Source: Aphrocallistes beatrix (lineage: Eukaryota; Porifera; Hexactinellida; Sceptrulophora; Aphrocallistidae). From it: DNA of 64,000 nucleotides. The stretch lies in NCBI GenBank assembly GCA_963281255.1, contig OY725489.1:6820523-6884522 (forward strand). The letters are read 5' to 3'. Below are positions 23,843-33,981 of this stretch, in pieces; the stretch's first letter is position 1, and every line of letters begins with the position of its first letter. Below the pieces are notes generated by a model. That model was not told the DNA's origin. It did no database searches and saw only the letters and a program-made list of their open reading frames with translations. A program made the position numbers and the translations under genes.

Positions 23843-26569
23843 GAGAAGGTCGTATTAGGCGCGATGGGGAAGGAGACGCTGGCAGATGCTTTTACCTACC
23901 TCAAAGAACGCCTGGACCCAGAGGTAGATATGTTCGACGCCGCAGCGAATTTCCGCAGGATGGCTTGGAGTCCCTGTGAAGCTATTCAAGATATCTTTAC
24001 TCGCTACCTTGAAGAGGCAGTGAGGGCAGGGCTCCCGGTCAAAGCTGCGTGCGTGTTCATGGTTTCTCAAACCCCAGCGGAGATACGGCCAAAGCTGAAA
24101 GAGTGGATCAGGTCGAAGGAAGGAGACTTGGCTGAGGACGCGGCACTGCAGTTTGGAATGGTGCTCCGAAAAGCGCTGGCGGAGAAAGGTATCCCCACCG
24201 ACCATGGATGTCGTGTTCAGCAGGTTAGGGAGGTCTCCCCCTCCTCTGAACTGGGCGAGTCTGGGGAAAGAAGTAACGATTCTAGTGAACCCGAGACCAT
24301 CAAAGTGCAGCAAATTAGTCGAGAAAGCCGGAAGAGAGAGCCCAAGGGAAAACCCGGACGACTACAATGCTATTGCTGTGGTTCTCGTGACCACCTGTTT
24401 CGTTTTTGTCCGAACAAGCGTTGCTCAATGTACGGTAGATCAGGTCATAAGCTCGACGACTGCCCTCAGAAAGGAGTTAGAACTGGAGACCAAAAGGAGT
24501 CAAAGACTAACGATAGAAGCCGAGTGTTCCTGGCGTCTGGCGGCGACGAAGAAGCTGTAACGATCGAGGTGTACTTAGGTCCCCATAGAATCGAAGCTAT
24601 GTTAGATACGGGTGCGAAGCCCAGCGTAATCGACGTCGACACAGCACACAGGCTAGATCTTCGGGTCGTTCCGGATGCGCACAAAGTCTACGGCCTATGT
24701 AACAACCCTGTTAGGGTTATCATGGGATATGTGGAAGTACCAATCAGAGTGGGCGATATGGAACCCTTAACAGAGCGGATCGAGGTCTTGGACAGCGGTG
24801 AACCTACACTGCTATTAGGGCGGAAGTTTATGGAGAAACTCGGGGAGGTTACCTTCGACTGGGTTAATGGTCGAGTCCGGTTTGGGAAATCTTGGGCTAC
24901 CGTTCACAAGACCCTAGGCGGAGCTACCCCCTTGGTGCGAGCTAGGGTGGCCAAACAAGACGATCCCGAGGTAGCCACAATTAGTACCGATAGCGACAAG
25001 ATGATATGTACGAAGCTCTTCCCAAAGGAGAGAGATATACTCGAGCATACAGTGAAGGACTTTGATGGCATATTTGCAACCCACCATAAACGCCCAAGAC
25101 GGTGCCTCATCGACGAACCGCACCGGATCCAGACTGGTAACGCACCCCCCCAGAGATCGCGCCCGAGGAGAGTCCCCTTGCATTGGGAATCTGAAATCGC
25201 CAGACAATTAGAGGAGATGCTATCCGCCGACCCTTCCATCTGTAGACCCAGCAAGTCACCCTGGTCCTCCGACGTAGTTTTAGTCCGAAAGAGAGACGGA
25301 ACCTTGCGATTCGCGGTCGATTACCGCCGACTAAACTCCGTGACTAAGCGCGACGAGTGTATCCTACCTAACCCCCAGTCAATTTTCGATCGCCTCGCAG
25401 GGAGCCGCTATTTCTCGAAACTGGATATCGCCTCGGCTTATTGGTCTATATCTGTTCACCCGGATGATGTCGAGAAAACGGCATTCCACACCCCTAGGGG
25501 TTTATACGAAATGAATGCGATGCCGTTTGGGTTATGCAATGCCCAGGCCACCTTCCAGAGGGTGATGGACAAGGCTCTAGAGGGCACCCCTAATTGCGAG
25601 AGCTATGTTGATGACATCTTGATCTATTCCCCGAACTTCGATTCCCATGTACAGCACCTAAGAATGATATTCGACCGTCTAGGCAAGGCTGGTCTCCAAT
25701 TGCGGAGGGATAAATGCAAGCTAGGTCACAGATCTCTCGAATTCCTTGGACACAGGGTAACCGAGGAAGGGAAGAGTCCAGTACCGGAATACCTAGAGAG
25801 GCTCAAGTCCTTTCCGGTACCCCGAACACTTACGGAACTTCAGCGATTTATCGGTACGGCAAACTATTATCGATGCTACATTGAGAGAATGTCCGAGATT
25901 GCGCATCCCCTGTACTCCCTGTTACGCAAGGGCAGGAGGTGGAATTGGGACGAAGCTTGCCAAAAGGCGTTTGAAGAGTTGCGCACACTACTAGTCCGCG
26001 AACCCGTATCTCTCGCTCACCCCAAATGGAATGAGAATTTCTACGTGGAAGCTGACGCGTGCACAACAGGAGTCGCGGCCATTCTGTCGCAGCTGTACGA
26101 GCACACCGGGAAACTACGACCCATCCAGTTCTTTTCTGCCGCGCTTAGCTCCAGTCAGGTGAACTACTCGGCTGGCCAGCTGGAAGCGTGGGCATTAGTT
26201 GCGGCTACCCGAAAATGGTCAGTATACCTTAAGGGGGCACCGAGTGTAATTCTCTTAACAGATCATTGCCCTCTTCAGTGGTTACAGACGCAAAGGGATC
26301 CTAAACGCAATTATGCACGCTGGCTGATCGAGTTGCAGGAACTTCCCTTTCGCATCGGATACCGACCCGGTCGTCAGAACGTGGTGGCGGATTACCTTAG
26401 CCGAAACCCCGCACTAGAGGTAGACGAGGAGGTCGATCATGATCCCCTCGAGGAGAGAGTTTTTCATGTAAGTGGACCTGAGGGTTTGTACGAGAGGATT
26501 GGAGAGCAGCAGCGTCAGGACGACACAATTCGGATCGCCCTAGAACAATTACGAAATAGGGAGTGCTAA
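23828..26569 (+). CDS. Gypsy Gag (rest)-protease-reverse transcriptase-RNase H polyprotein
   Basis: 913 codons open to TAA. Residue numbers count from 23828, which is not a real start. Zinc knuckle CX2CX4HX4C at 181-194; a second knuckle starts at C199 but has Tyr where the second Cys should be. Protease LDTGA (Asp260). Reverse transcriptase from about 430, with the LDIASAYW block near 533 and YVDD at 593-596. RNase H with ADAC (Asp743). It makes the cDNA and processes the polyprotein. It ends in frame just before the integrase, which is in the -1 frame and overlaps by a few bases. A single Gag-Pol frame is common in this group, so the break may be a mutation rather than a programmed shift. 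Confidence 0.95.
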   Translation: MLLSGEKVVLGAMGKETLADAFTYLKERLDPEVDMFDAAANFRRMAWSPCEAIQDIFTRYLEEAVRAGLPVKAACVFMVSQTPAEIRPKLKEWIRSKEGDLAEDAALQFGMVLRKALAEKGIPTDHGCRVQQVREVSPSSELGESGERSNDSSEPETIKVQQISRESRKREPKGKPGRLQCYCCGSRDHLFRFCPNKRCSMYGRSGHKLDDCPQKGVRTGDQKESKTNDRSRVFLASGGDEEAVTIEVYLGPHRIEAMLDTGAKPSVIDVDTAHRLDLRVVPDAHKVYGLCNNPVRVIMGYVEVPIRVGDMEPLTERIEVLDSGEPTLLLGRKFMEKLGEVTFDWVNGRVRFGKSWATVHKTLGGATPLVRARVAKQDDPEVATISTDSDKMICTKLFPKERDILEHTVKDFDGIFATHHKRPRRCLIDEPHRIQTGNAPPQRSRPRRVPLHWESEIARQLEEMLSADPSICRPSKSPWSSDVVLVRKRDGTLRFAVDYRRLNSVTKRDECILPNPQSIFDRLAGSRYFSKLDIASAYWSISVHPDDVEKTAFHTPRGLYEMNAMPFGLCNAQATFQRVMDKALEGTPNCESYVDDILIYSPNFDSHVQHLRMIFDRLGKAGLQLRRDKCKLGHRSLEFLGHRVTEEGKSPVPEYLERLKSFPVPRTLTELQRFIGTANYYRCYIERMSEIAHPLYSLLRKGRRWNWDEACQKAFEELRTLLVREPVSLAHPKWNENFYVEADACTTGVAAILSQLYEHTGKLRPIQFFSAALSSSQVNYSAGQLEAWALVAATRKWSVYLKGAPSVILLTDHCPLQWLQTQRDPKRNYARWLIELQELPFRIGYRPGRQNVVADYLSRNPALEVDEEVDHDPLEERVFHVSGPEGLYERIGEQQRQDDTIRIALEQLRNREC

Positions 26570-28053
26570 CGGGCCAGTTCAAGAGGGTAGCAGATAGACT
26601 CGAGGTCAGAGAAGGAGTGTTGCACTTCCAAGGCAGACGGGTTGTACCATCACACCTCCGTCAGGAGACGATTGAGGCGTCGCACGCCCAACATCACTTC
26701 GGACAGGCGGGGACATTAGAGTCGCTCAGGAAGCACTTTTTCTGGCCCCGCATGGTGCGCGATGTCAAGGCATTTTGCAGAGGATGCCTTGTCTGTCAAA
26801 GGTCGAAGTACGGTAATAGCGGACGTGAACCAATGTACCCGATGGAGCTGGGAGAAGGGATCCCAGGTGAAGCAGTTGCAATGGACATTGGAACATTGCC
26901 CTGGACCGACAGCCATGAAGAGGGCCACAGATATTTTCTCCTAATGGTCGATTTGTTCTCACGTTACGTGGAGTTACAGCCTCTAAAGGACCAGGAAGCT
27001 AGTAGTGTGCTTAAAGCGTTCGAACAGGGCTGGGTTTACAGTGGAGATGGGATGCCCTCGATTGTATTAACGGACAAGGGAGCAAATGTGGACGGCCAGA
27101 TGGTCCGAGAATTTTGTAGGAGGGCAGGAATTAACAAGAGGCACACAACTCCCTATCATCCCCAATGCGATGGCATGGCAGAACGTCATATCGGGTTGGT
27201 TAAACAGGTGATACGATGTCTGCAGGCAGACCGGCACCTTTCGAAAGGTTCATGGCCAGAATTACTAACCGAAGTGAGCTTTCACATTAACAGCATGAAG
27301 AATGCAACCAGTGGATTATCGCCACACCTCCTCACTTTCGGTCGCGAACCTCATTCACCGCTCGACGCTTGGTGTAGCAATCTCAGCGAAAGAGGGAGAA
27401 ATTCACACGAAGAGTACTTGGAGACTCTAGAGAAGAAAAAGGAGGAGCTGGAGAGCATTGCCCGTAGTAGGATCGAAAGGAACCTATCGAAAGCTAGGCA
27501 GCGATACAACTCTGGAAAGCACGAGACAGAGGTCGAGAAGGGGGACATGGTCATGCTCAAACGGAGCTTAGTACAAGACGCACTGTCACCAAGATACGAC
27601 GGCCCCTTTCAAGTAATAAAGAGAAGAGGGCCCGACGTAAAAGTACGTGTGGCAGCTAAAGACAGATGGGTGCATCTCAACAATGTGAAGAGGTACTCTG
27701 AGCCAGCGCGAATGATGGTGCATGGGACAGTACAAACAGAGGAGAGGAACCAAAACATGACAGGTGATGGAGCTGGAGTTATCGATCCTCCAGACCAAAA
27801 CACGAATAACGTCACAGCAGAAGATACCTTGGAGGACGATCTCTTGGACTACGGAGCGAGTCTTTGTTCGGACTCGATGAGCAAACCAGGTGAACTGCCT
27901 CCGAACGCCGACTGGGACGATCCTTCAGAGTTGGAAGAGGAATTAGAAAATCGTTGCCCTCGAAGGTCTAGGAGGCCACCCAAATACCTAGCAGACTACT
28001 CGACTGGGGAGGAACTTGATTCACATAAGGCGAGCCGCAGGTCCAAGAACTAA
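26563..28053 (+). CDS. Gypsy integrase
   Basis: 496 codons. HHCC zinc-binding domain (H41, H45, C75, C78), catalytic triad D108, D171 and E207 (DD35E spacing), then a GPY/F-type module (YDGPFQV near residue 345) and an acidic tail ending RRSRRPPKYLADYSTGE. It inserts the cDNA into host DNA. The apparent GTG start is only where the frame opens; the protein would normally be released from Gag-Pol. A dead relative is at 43795-44391. Confidence 0.95.
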   Translation: MLTGQFKRVADRLEVREGVLHFQGRRVVPSHLRQETIEASHAQHHFGQAGTLESLRKHFFWPRMVRDVKAFCRGCLVCQRSKYGNSGREPMYPMELGEGIPGEAVAMDIGTLPWTDSHEEGHRYFLLMVDLFSRYVELQPLKDQEASSVLKAFEQGWVYSGDGMPSIVLTDKGANVDGQMVREFCRRAGINKRHTTPYHPQCDGMAERHIGLVKQVIRCLQADRHLSKGSWPELLTEVSFHINSMKNATSGLSPHLLTFGREPHSPLDAWCSNLSERGRNSHEEYLETLEKKKEELESIARSRIERNLSKARQRYNSGKHETEVEKGDMVMLKRSLVQDALSPRYDGPFQVIKRRGPDVKVRVAAKDRWVHLNNVKRYSEPARMMVHGTVQTEERNQNMTGDGAGVIDPPDQNTNNVTAEDTLEDDLLDYGASLCSDSMSKPGELPPNADWDDPSELEEELENRCPRRSRRPPKYLADYSTGEELDSHKASRRSKN

Positions 28054-28064
28054 TGACGGAGAGA

Positions 28065-28254
28065 TGTTATGAGTACTTATGTTTGTTTACCTTAGTCGCT
28101 TAGGAACAGTAAACGAGTTGAGCTCTATTAGGCAATAGGCATTAGACTCAATCTTATATAGTTGTGTACCTGTTGTTTTACCAAGTTCACATACTGTTTA
28201 GTATTTCTCTTTGCATTACATTGAAGTATCAGTTACATATTTCCAATCGCGACA
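28065..28254 (+). repeat. 3' LTR of the Gypsy element, with purine tract upstream
   Basis: 190 bases, same ends as the 5' LTR. The purine-rich GACGGAGAGA (28055-28064) directly before it is the probable second-strand primer (polypurine tract), although it contains one C. AATC target duplication follows at 28255-28258. Confidence 0.95.
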
Positions 28255-28320
28255 AATCAATGACCAATTTTTCACACTTTTGGTGGTGAAAAATTTAGAT
28301 ATACCATATTTTGAAGTTAA

Positions 28321-29504
28321 GGTTGGTGTTTCCTATGGGACACTTGTTTTTTTCTCAAAATGTGCCCAAATTGCTTTTTTATCATTTTTAGATCCTTATA
28401 GGGGTTCTAAACAATCTGATTTTTATAACTCCAGCCCCAATATTTCGCCACTTTGAGCCACTTGTATCACCTGGTGTCGCTCTAAAAACGACACATTTTA
28501 AATGCGGAATGTCCCACAGCTATACTTCTTTTAACAGTGCCAGATCATCTTTTTATTGCTAAATTCATGCTCAGCACTAGATTTCCAGCAATTTGATATA
28601 TATATTGACCATGTTTGGAAACATTTTTGTTTGACCGTGCCTGGCAACTGCCAGGAATTTTTTCACATTCCTGACCGTTGCTAGGAAAAGGCAATCAAAA
28701 TATTCTCCAAATATGGTCAATATATATTTCAAATTGCTGGAAATCTAGTGTTGAGCACGAATTCAGTATTAAAATAACGGCCTCGCATAGTCAAATAAAG
28801 TTATAGTTGCGGGATTTCGGCGGATACTATCGGACAAGGTCATTTTTGGGTCCCCAGTCATAACTTACAACTTTTTACACTTTTGAAGGTGTCATGATTC
28901 TAAAATATTTGATATGCCATATTTTGAAGTTAGTACAAATTAAGTTGTTGATTTAGGATGTTTAGATGTTATTTAATACTAGAACACAGTAAAACTATTG
29001 GAAATCAAGCCTTTCCGAAGAAAATTGCTTTGTAGCCTGTTTTTAGCACTCAAAAAAATTTTACAACGGAGGAATATCTAGTTACAAAAGTCGTAGAGTA
29101 AAAAACTCGATTGTTTTGGAAAGATCTCGTCACGTAGAACAAAATGATAGAGACAGATTATCGATATTCTACTTTGGAAAAAAGTTAAAATATTTTTCCT
29201 TTCGAAAATCAGCTTCTAAATATTGCATCAACGAAATTTGAAAGATTCAAAATTATATTCCTATTATTTTCTTTATTCAACGATTTCGTGCAAGAATAAT
29301 TGAGTAAAAGAGACATAAGCCGTTGAAGTTTCCTTGATTGTCCTCTATAAATAGGTGATTTGGGAAAAAAATACATTTTTCTTGCTTATTAAGCTTCCGA
29401 AAAGTGTTATTTTGCAGATAACTTATCGAGAATAGTTTCTACAAAAAAATTCAGGAGAAAATAATGAAAACTTTTAAAGTTAGTTCTGGAAGGTAACACC
29501 ACCC
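28321..29504 (-). mobile_element. Family A repeat copy 6, reverse and divergent
   Basis: TTAA (28317-28320) then GGTTGGTGTTTCCTATGGGA; ends near 29504 with CACCACCC followed by TTAA (29505-29508). About 1184 bp with the central inverted repeat at about 28515-28790. It is more diverged than other copies, yet it sits inside copy 5, so it may belong to a different subfamily. Confidence 0.65.
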
Positions 29505-29568
29505 TTAATTTGCTTTAAGTTGTCGAATAAGAATATTTGCATTTTATTTAATATTCTAAAGCAGTTAA

Positions 29569-30755
29569 GGTTGGCCTTTCCTATAATAGCTAACTTTTGA
29601 CTTTTTCAACCGATTCATTTAATTTTTTCATGCAGATTTGAATCGCAGAGTTATATGCAAAATTGCATTAATAATAGAAATTACTCAAACGATAAAAAAT
29701 TTTTCAAAAAAAATTGGGCAATTTACAGGGAAAAATTCGGAAACAATATTCTTACAATCTTTTAGAAACTTTTCAAATTCATTCATAAATCGATTATCTA
29801 ACTAATGAAGATTTTAGAAATTTTGAAAATTGTAAAAAATTCACACCAAAACACCCGAGGTATTTATTTTTAGTAATTTTGACACAATTTTTTTTATAAT
29901 TTTCTTTTTATTCCTAATATCAAAATTCTGTCTGTACATTATGTTCTACTCTTCGAGATCTATCAGAAATCGTTGAGTTTTCGCCCCTATGTTGAATTTT
30001 CCAAAAGTTATCAACTTTATAATTGCTGGAAAAAAAGTCCCAGAAAATAGGTTTTAAAAAATATTTATATATGCCCCTCAATATCCATCCGTATATAACT
30101 GCTTTAGAATATTAAATAGCATACAAATATCCATATTCGATAACTTGTAGCAGTACTAAACTTCAAAATATGGTATATGAAAAATTTTTACCGTCAAAAT
30201 TGTGAATAAGTCGTTATTGATGGCTGGGCCCCCAAAAATAGGCCACATTCAATAGTGTCCGCCGGAATCCCAGATCAATAACTTTTTTTAACCGTGTCAA
30301 ATCATTATTTGAATCCTCAATTCGTGTCCCTCATTGAATTTCTAGCAATTTGATATATATATTGACCATAGTTAGAGAATCTTTTGGATGTCCGTGCATA
30401 GCAACGGCCAGGAATTTTTTCACATTCCTGGTCGTTGCTAGGGACCCGCAGTCAAATAATTTCTCCGAATGTGTCCAATATATATCAAATTGTTGGAAAT
30501 TTAATGCTGACCATGAATTTAGCATCAAAATTATGATCTGACATTGTTTAAAGAAGTTATTGATATGAGACAAAAATGTGTCCTTCTTTGTGCGACACCA
30601 GGTGGTTCAAGTGGCTATAAGTTGCAAAATATTGGCTTTGAAATTCTGAAAATCGAAATTGAGGTTTAGAACCCCTTTAGGTATCTAAAAATGGTTAAAA
30701 AGGTCTTTTGGTTGATTTTTGATAAAAAACAAAATTCCCATAGGAAAGGCCAACC
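29569..30755 (+). mobile_element. Family A repeat copy 4, complete, its right TTAA displaced by D1
   Basis: TTAA (29565-29568), then GGTTGGCCTTTCCTATAATA. It ends GGAAAGGCCAACC at 30755; the TTAA that should follow is at 31830-31833, after element D1. 1187 bp. It sits in a TTAA inside family A copy 5. Confidence 0.82.
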
Positions 30756-31822
30756 CATAGCCTACTCTAATAATGCCTCACAGTAAAATAACCAAGGATG
30801 CGGTAATAGCCGAATGGATTAATACACGATTAGCCTAAAGTCGTCAACTATGTAGGATAGGCATTAAGAATGTATTACCAGCATATATAAACATGGCATC
30901 AAATAACATATATCCGTTGTCAAAATTTCGATTCGTCATCATATCATTGCGCAACAGGCCATTTTAAGCACGATTTTGGCAATTTTCTAAGCTGTTTTAA
31001 CCCTATTTCTAAATGGTATTACGGTGTGATTTTTGTGTAGAACCAAGATTAGTACGAGTTGATTTGAAAAATTTGGAATTTTTCAATGGAATGTTGTTAC
31101 ATTCCTGCGTTGCTATGGTAAAGCATTTTAGTCAGTTTGGGCCATAACCTGCAAACTGTAGGAACTAGGTCTTCAAATTTGATTTTATTTGATAGGCAAT
31201 TGGCTACTTCCTATTAGGTAATAATACAATTTAAACTTCTAAATTCACAGACTATAGAGTTATGAGACAATTTAGTGTTCTGGCCACATTCTTAAAATCA
31301 ACCCATAACTCAAAACTCGTTGAATTTAGAAGTTCAACTTGTATTATCACCTAATAGGAAGTAGGCCATTGCCTATCAAATACTATAGAATTTGAAGATC
31401 TAGCTACTACAGTTTGCACGAAATGGCCCAAACTGACCAAAATGCTTTACCATAGCAACGTAGGAATGTAACAACATTCCATTGAAAAATTCTAAATTTT
31501 TCAAATCAACTCGTACTAATCTTGGTTCAACACAAAAATCACACCTTAATACCATTTAGAAATAAGGTTAAAACAGCTTAGAAAATCGCTAAAATTGTCC
31601 TTAGAATGACCTGTTGCGCAATGATATGATGACTAATCGAAATTTTTCCAACGGATATATGTACTTTGATACCATGTTTATATATGCTGGTAATACATTC
31701 CTAATGACAATTCTGCATGGTTAACGATTTCAGGCTAATCGTGTATTAATCCATTCGGCTATTACTTCATCCCTAGTCCATGATTTTCAGTCTACTGTGA
31801 GGCATTATTAGAGTAGGCTATG
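30756..31822. mobile_element. Element D copy 1: long palindrome with 7-bp target duplication
   Basis: Starts CATAGCCTACTCTAATAATG and ends with its inverse, ...GTAGGCTATG. Duplication GCCAACC at 30749-30755 and 31823-31829. The arms (about 500 bases each) are near-complete inverted repeats around about 31270, each with a small ggaatgt-acattcc hairpin. No ORF. A 7-bp duplication is unusual; P-type elements (7-8 bp) are one candidate superfamily. Confidence 0.82.
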
Positions 31823-31833
31823 GCCAACCTTAA

Positions 31834-32320
31834 TTTACCAAGTTTTATGATTTTATGATTAAATATGATAAATTCATATACTCCCTACTTAGAAGATATT
31901 TTGGAATAATTTTCCGATACTGAAATAATTCATTTTCCTGGATATTTGCATCATCTATCTATGCGTGAAAAATATCAGAATACATCACCTTACAATGACA
32001 ACATCTTGATTTTTACAACCTCGGGTTCAATATAAATATATGCACTGATGTAATTACTTCGAAATAAGCCTGTGAATTTACCAATATGTTTCAACTTCTG
32101 TCTAATAAACGTCACTGAATAAAATGACTAACCACATTTTGGTCACCCATAATAATTAAAAACGATATTTTTACGATATTTCAAAATGTTCTCAAAATAT
32201 TGTCACTCACTCAAATCGCCTATCTGCACATCGCTTTTCTATTCAATATTCATCTTCACATTACGTCTGCTCTATTCTACCTTATTCCTCTATTACTCGA
32301 TTCACAGCATACTTTTCAAC
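31834..32320. other. No feature recognised
   Basis: AT-rich stretch upstream of the THAP relic. Nothing recognisable; it could include the promoter of the THAP gene. Confidence 0.4.
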
Positions 32321-32731
32321 ATGGCTCGTCTGGTACCTGGTGTTAAGTCAAACTATTGTGATAAGATGAATCCAACCTGTTTTCTCTTTTCCTGCTGACA
32401 ATGTAACTCGTGAAAAATGGTTCCGAGCTATACCTCGGCGGAGAGAAGACTACGAGATGAACAAACGATTGAGGGTATGTTTGATAATACACTTTAATCA
32501 CAATACTCTATAGTATTTTTTTTTAATTTCAAGGTCTGCATACACCATTTCCATGAAGAAGACATCGAAATGACCATTCAATTCTCAGATGGATTGAGGA
32601 TAATTGAGACAGAAAGGAAGAAAGTGGGTCTCAAGAAGGGCGCAGTTCCTAGCATATTTCCTAACTGTCCTAGTTATCCGACGGACGCTACTGTTAGTTG
32701 TCAAAGACTATCGCTATATGGCAAGAATTAA
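32321..32731 (+). pseudogene. THAP-domain gene, two exons, with a frameshift
   Basis: ATG at 32321. Exon 1 runs to 32474 and exon 2 from 32534 to TAA 32729-32731, with a 59-base GTATGT...AAG intron. The product resembles a THAP zinc finger: an N-terminal VPGVKSNY (the first zinc-binding Cys of this C2CH motif appears replaced by Val), REKWFRAIPRR in the middle, then VCIHHF (the C-x2-H pair) and KKGAVPSIFP at the end of the domain. Exon 1 needs a one-base shift near 32378 to stay in frame, otherwise it stops at 32396. THAP proteins bind DNA and often derive from P or Kolobok transposases. Decayed host gene or transposon part cannot be separated here. Confidence 0.78.
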
Positions 32732-33300
32732 AGGAGGATATAAGAAGCATATCAGAAAAGTCTTGCAGAATTCAAAGAAACAGAAGTTAAGTTTACTATT
32801 TCTACTCTTAATTGTATTAATTCTAAATTGTATCTAGTCGAACTCCCTGTTGGTGGGTTATTTATTGACCAAATTCAACGGTCATCTTTTTTCTTAAGAT
32901 ACAATATCAATGAAATTTCTACAATCGAACGTTCAATGATTATTAATGAAAATTTATATTACAAGGCTTTTATAAGGAAACAAACAAAATTTAACTATCC
33001 TGCCACTCACTAACCGATACCATAGTCATTGGAAAATATCATTAATGAAGTCGAATTATTTGAAATTATTAAAAATGAGAAGGTAATTTCCTCATCCACC
33101 CCTTTGATTCAACACATGAATAATGCCATTCATAATATCACTAATGCTAAGATCAAAAATAGTATTGGTTTAGAGAGTGAGTATACTAAAATTCTAGGAG
33201 TTACTTCCATTTTAACGATTTAGAGCGTCATGCCATTCTTCTGAAGTCTACATTCGTAGTGATGAAATAGAGATAACACTAAGCTAAAAATATATAACTA
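32732..33300. other. No gene recognised downstream of the THAP relic
   Basis: Short open stretches (for example 32828-33010 and 33029-33223) with asparagine- and isoleucine-rich translations. They may be the decayed remainder of the THAP protein, but no motif was recognised. Confidence 0.35.
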
Positions 33301-33488
33301 CAGTCAGGGTCGCTTACTATGAACCCGCTTAATATGAACATTCATTTATTATGAACTAACCTCCTGGTCCGAATTCCTTTTTTTAGATAGGATTTGTATT
33401 GAATCAAGTTCGCTTAATTAATATGAAGTATCTCTATTATGAACAGATTCTTGGCCCCCTGGTGGTTCACAATAAGCGGCCCTGACTG
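33301..33488. mobile_element. pogo-like MITE with CAGTCAGGG ends (188 bp)
   Basis: Left CAGTCAGGGTCGCTTACTAT and right inverse AATAAGCGGCCCTGACTG, with TA at 33299-33300 and 33489-33490. Internal words repeat 'cttaatatgaac'. Non-coding. Confidence 0.82.
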
Positions 33489-33514
33489 TATTTTTTTTCT
33501 ATGTTCTTTTGTTT

Positions 33515-33515
<1 letters not shown>

Positions 33516-33548
<33 letters not shown>
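33516..33548. repeat. (AG)n microsatellite
   Basis: About 16 uninterrupted AG dinucleotides. Confidence 0.95.
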
Positions 33549-33553
<5 letters not shown>

Positions 33554-33981
33554 GAATCTAGTCTAGTTATAAATGAATTGTCACACTTTATCTATTTATT
33601 TATTTAATTATTTATTTATATTTAGCGGTGTATTGATTGTGATTTACCATTAAAGTGTATAATAATATGTTAATTTTAAATGGATTGGGTGGCCCGAAAT
33701 CATTAAAATCAATCAAATGTTACATTAGAGTACTTTAGAATAGTAATGAAAGGCAATATAACAATACATGATATTTTGAAAGCCCATGGTAATTGCCATC
33801 CATGTTCCAGATTTTGAATAGAGTGCCATTGCCTTAGTATATAGAATGCAATGGGCCAACCTTAAATTAAAATATAAGGGAATCTCGACAATCCGAGTAG
33901 ACAAAAGTTTAAGTATACTGAAAATTAGATGGATTGCTTCTGTCACCGTTCCACAATTTCCATTTTGAGTATATTACAGCA

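Larger units (their letters stand above)
23456..28254 (+). mobile_element. Ty3/Gypsy LTR retrotransposon with near-identical LTRs
   Basis: A 4.8-kb element with 190-bp LTRs (TG...CA ends) and a 4-bp duplication AATC (23452-23455 and 28255-28258). Order gag, protease, reverse transcriptase, RNase H, integrase is that of Ty3/Gypsy. The two LTRs differ at only 2 positions, so the insertion is recent. Three defects are visible: an inverted duplication with a stop in gag (23765-23842), a lost Cys in the second zinc knuckle, and a frame change between RNase H and integrase. It is clearly richer in G+C than the DNA around it. No envelope gene. No tRNA primer site was recognised after the left LTR. 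Confidence 0.97.
20992..29564 (-). mobile_element. Family A repeat copy 5 (reverse), host of several nested insertions
   Basis: TTAA (20988-20991) then GGTTGGGCCTTTCCTATGAG. The pieces 20992-21052, 22969-23455, 28255-28320 and 29505-29568 are successive segments of one reverse family A copy. B4 sits at a TTAA at 21049-21052, the Gypsy element at AATC 23452-23455, A6 at TTAA 28317-28320 and A4 at TTAA 29565-29568. The far end beyond A4 was not recognised. It is therefore the oldest element of this nest. Confidence 0.7.

Noticed and set aside
23855..27815. Several minus-strand and alternative-frame ORFs of 60-150 codons in the Gypsy element
   Set aside because: They are shadows of the gag-pol and integrase frames in GC-richer sequence.
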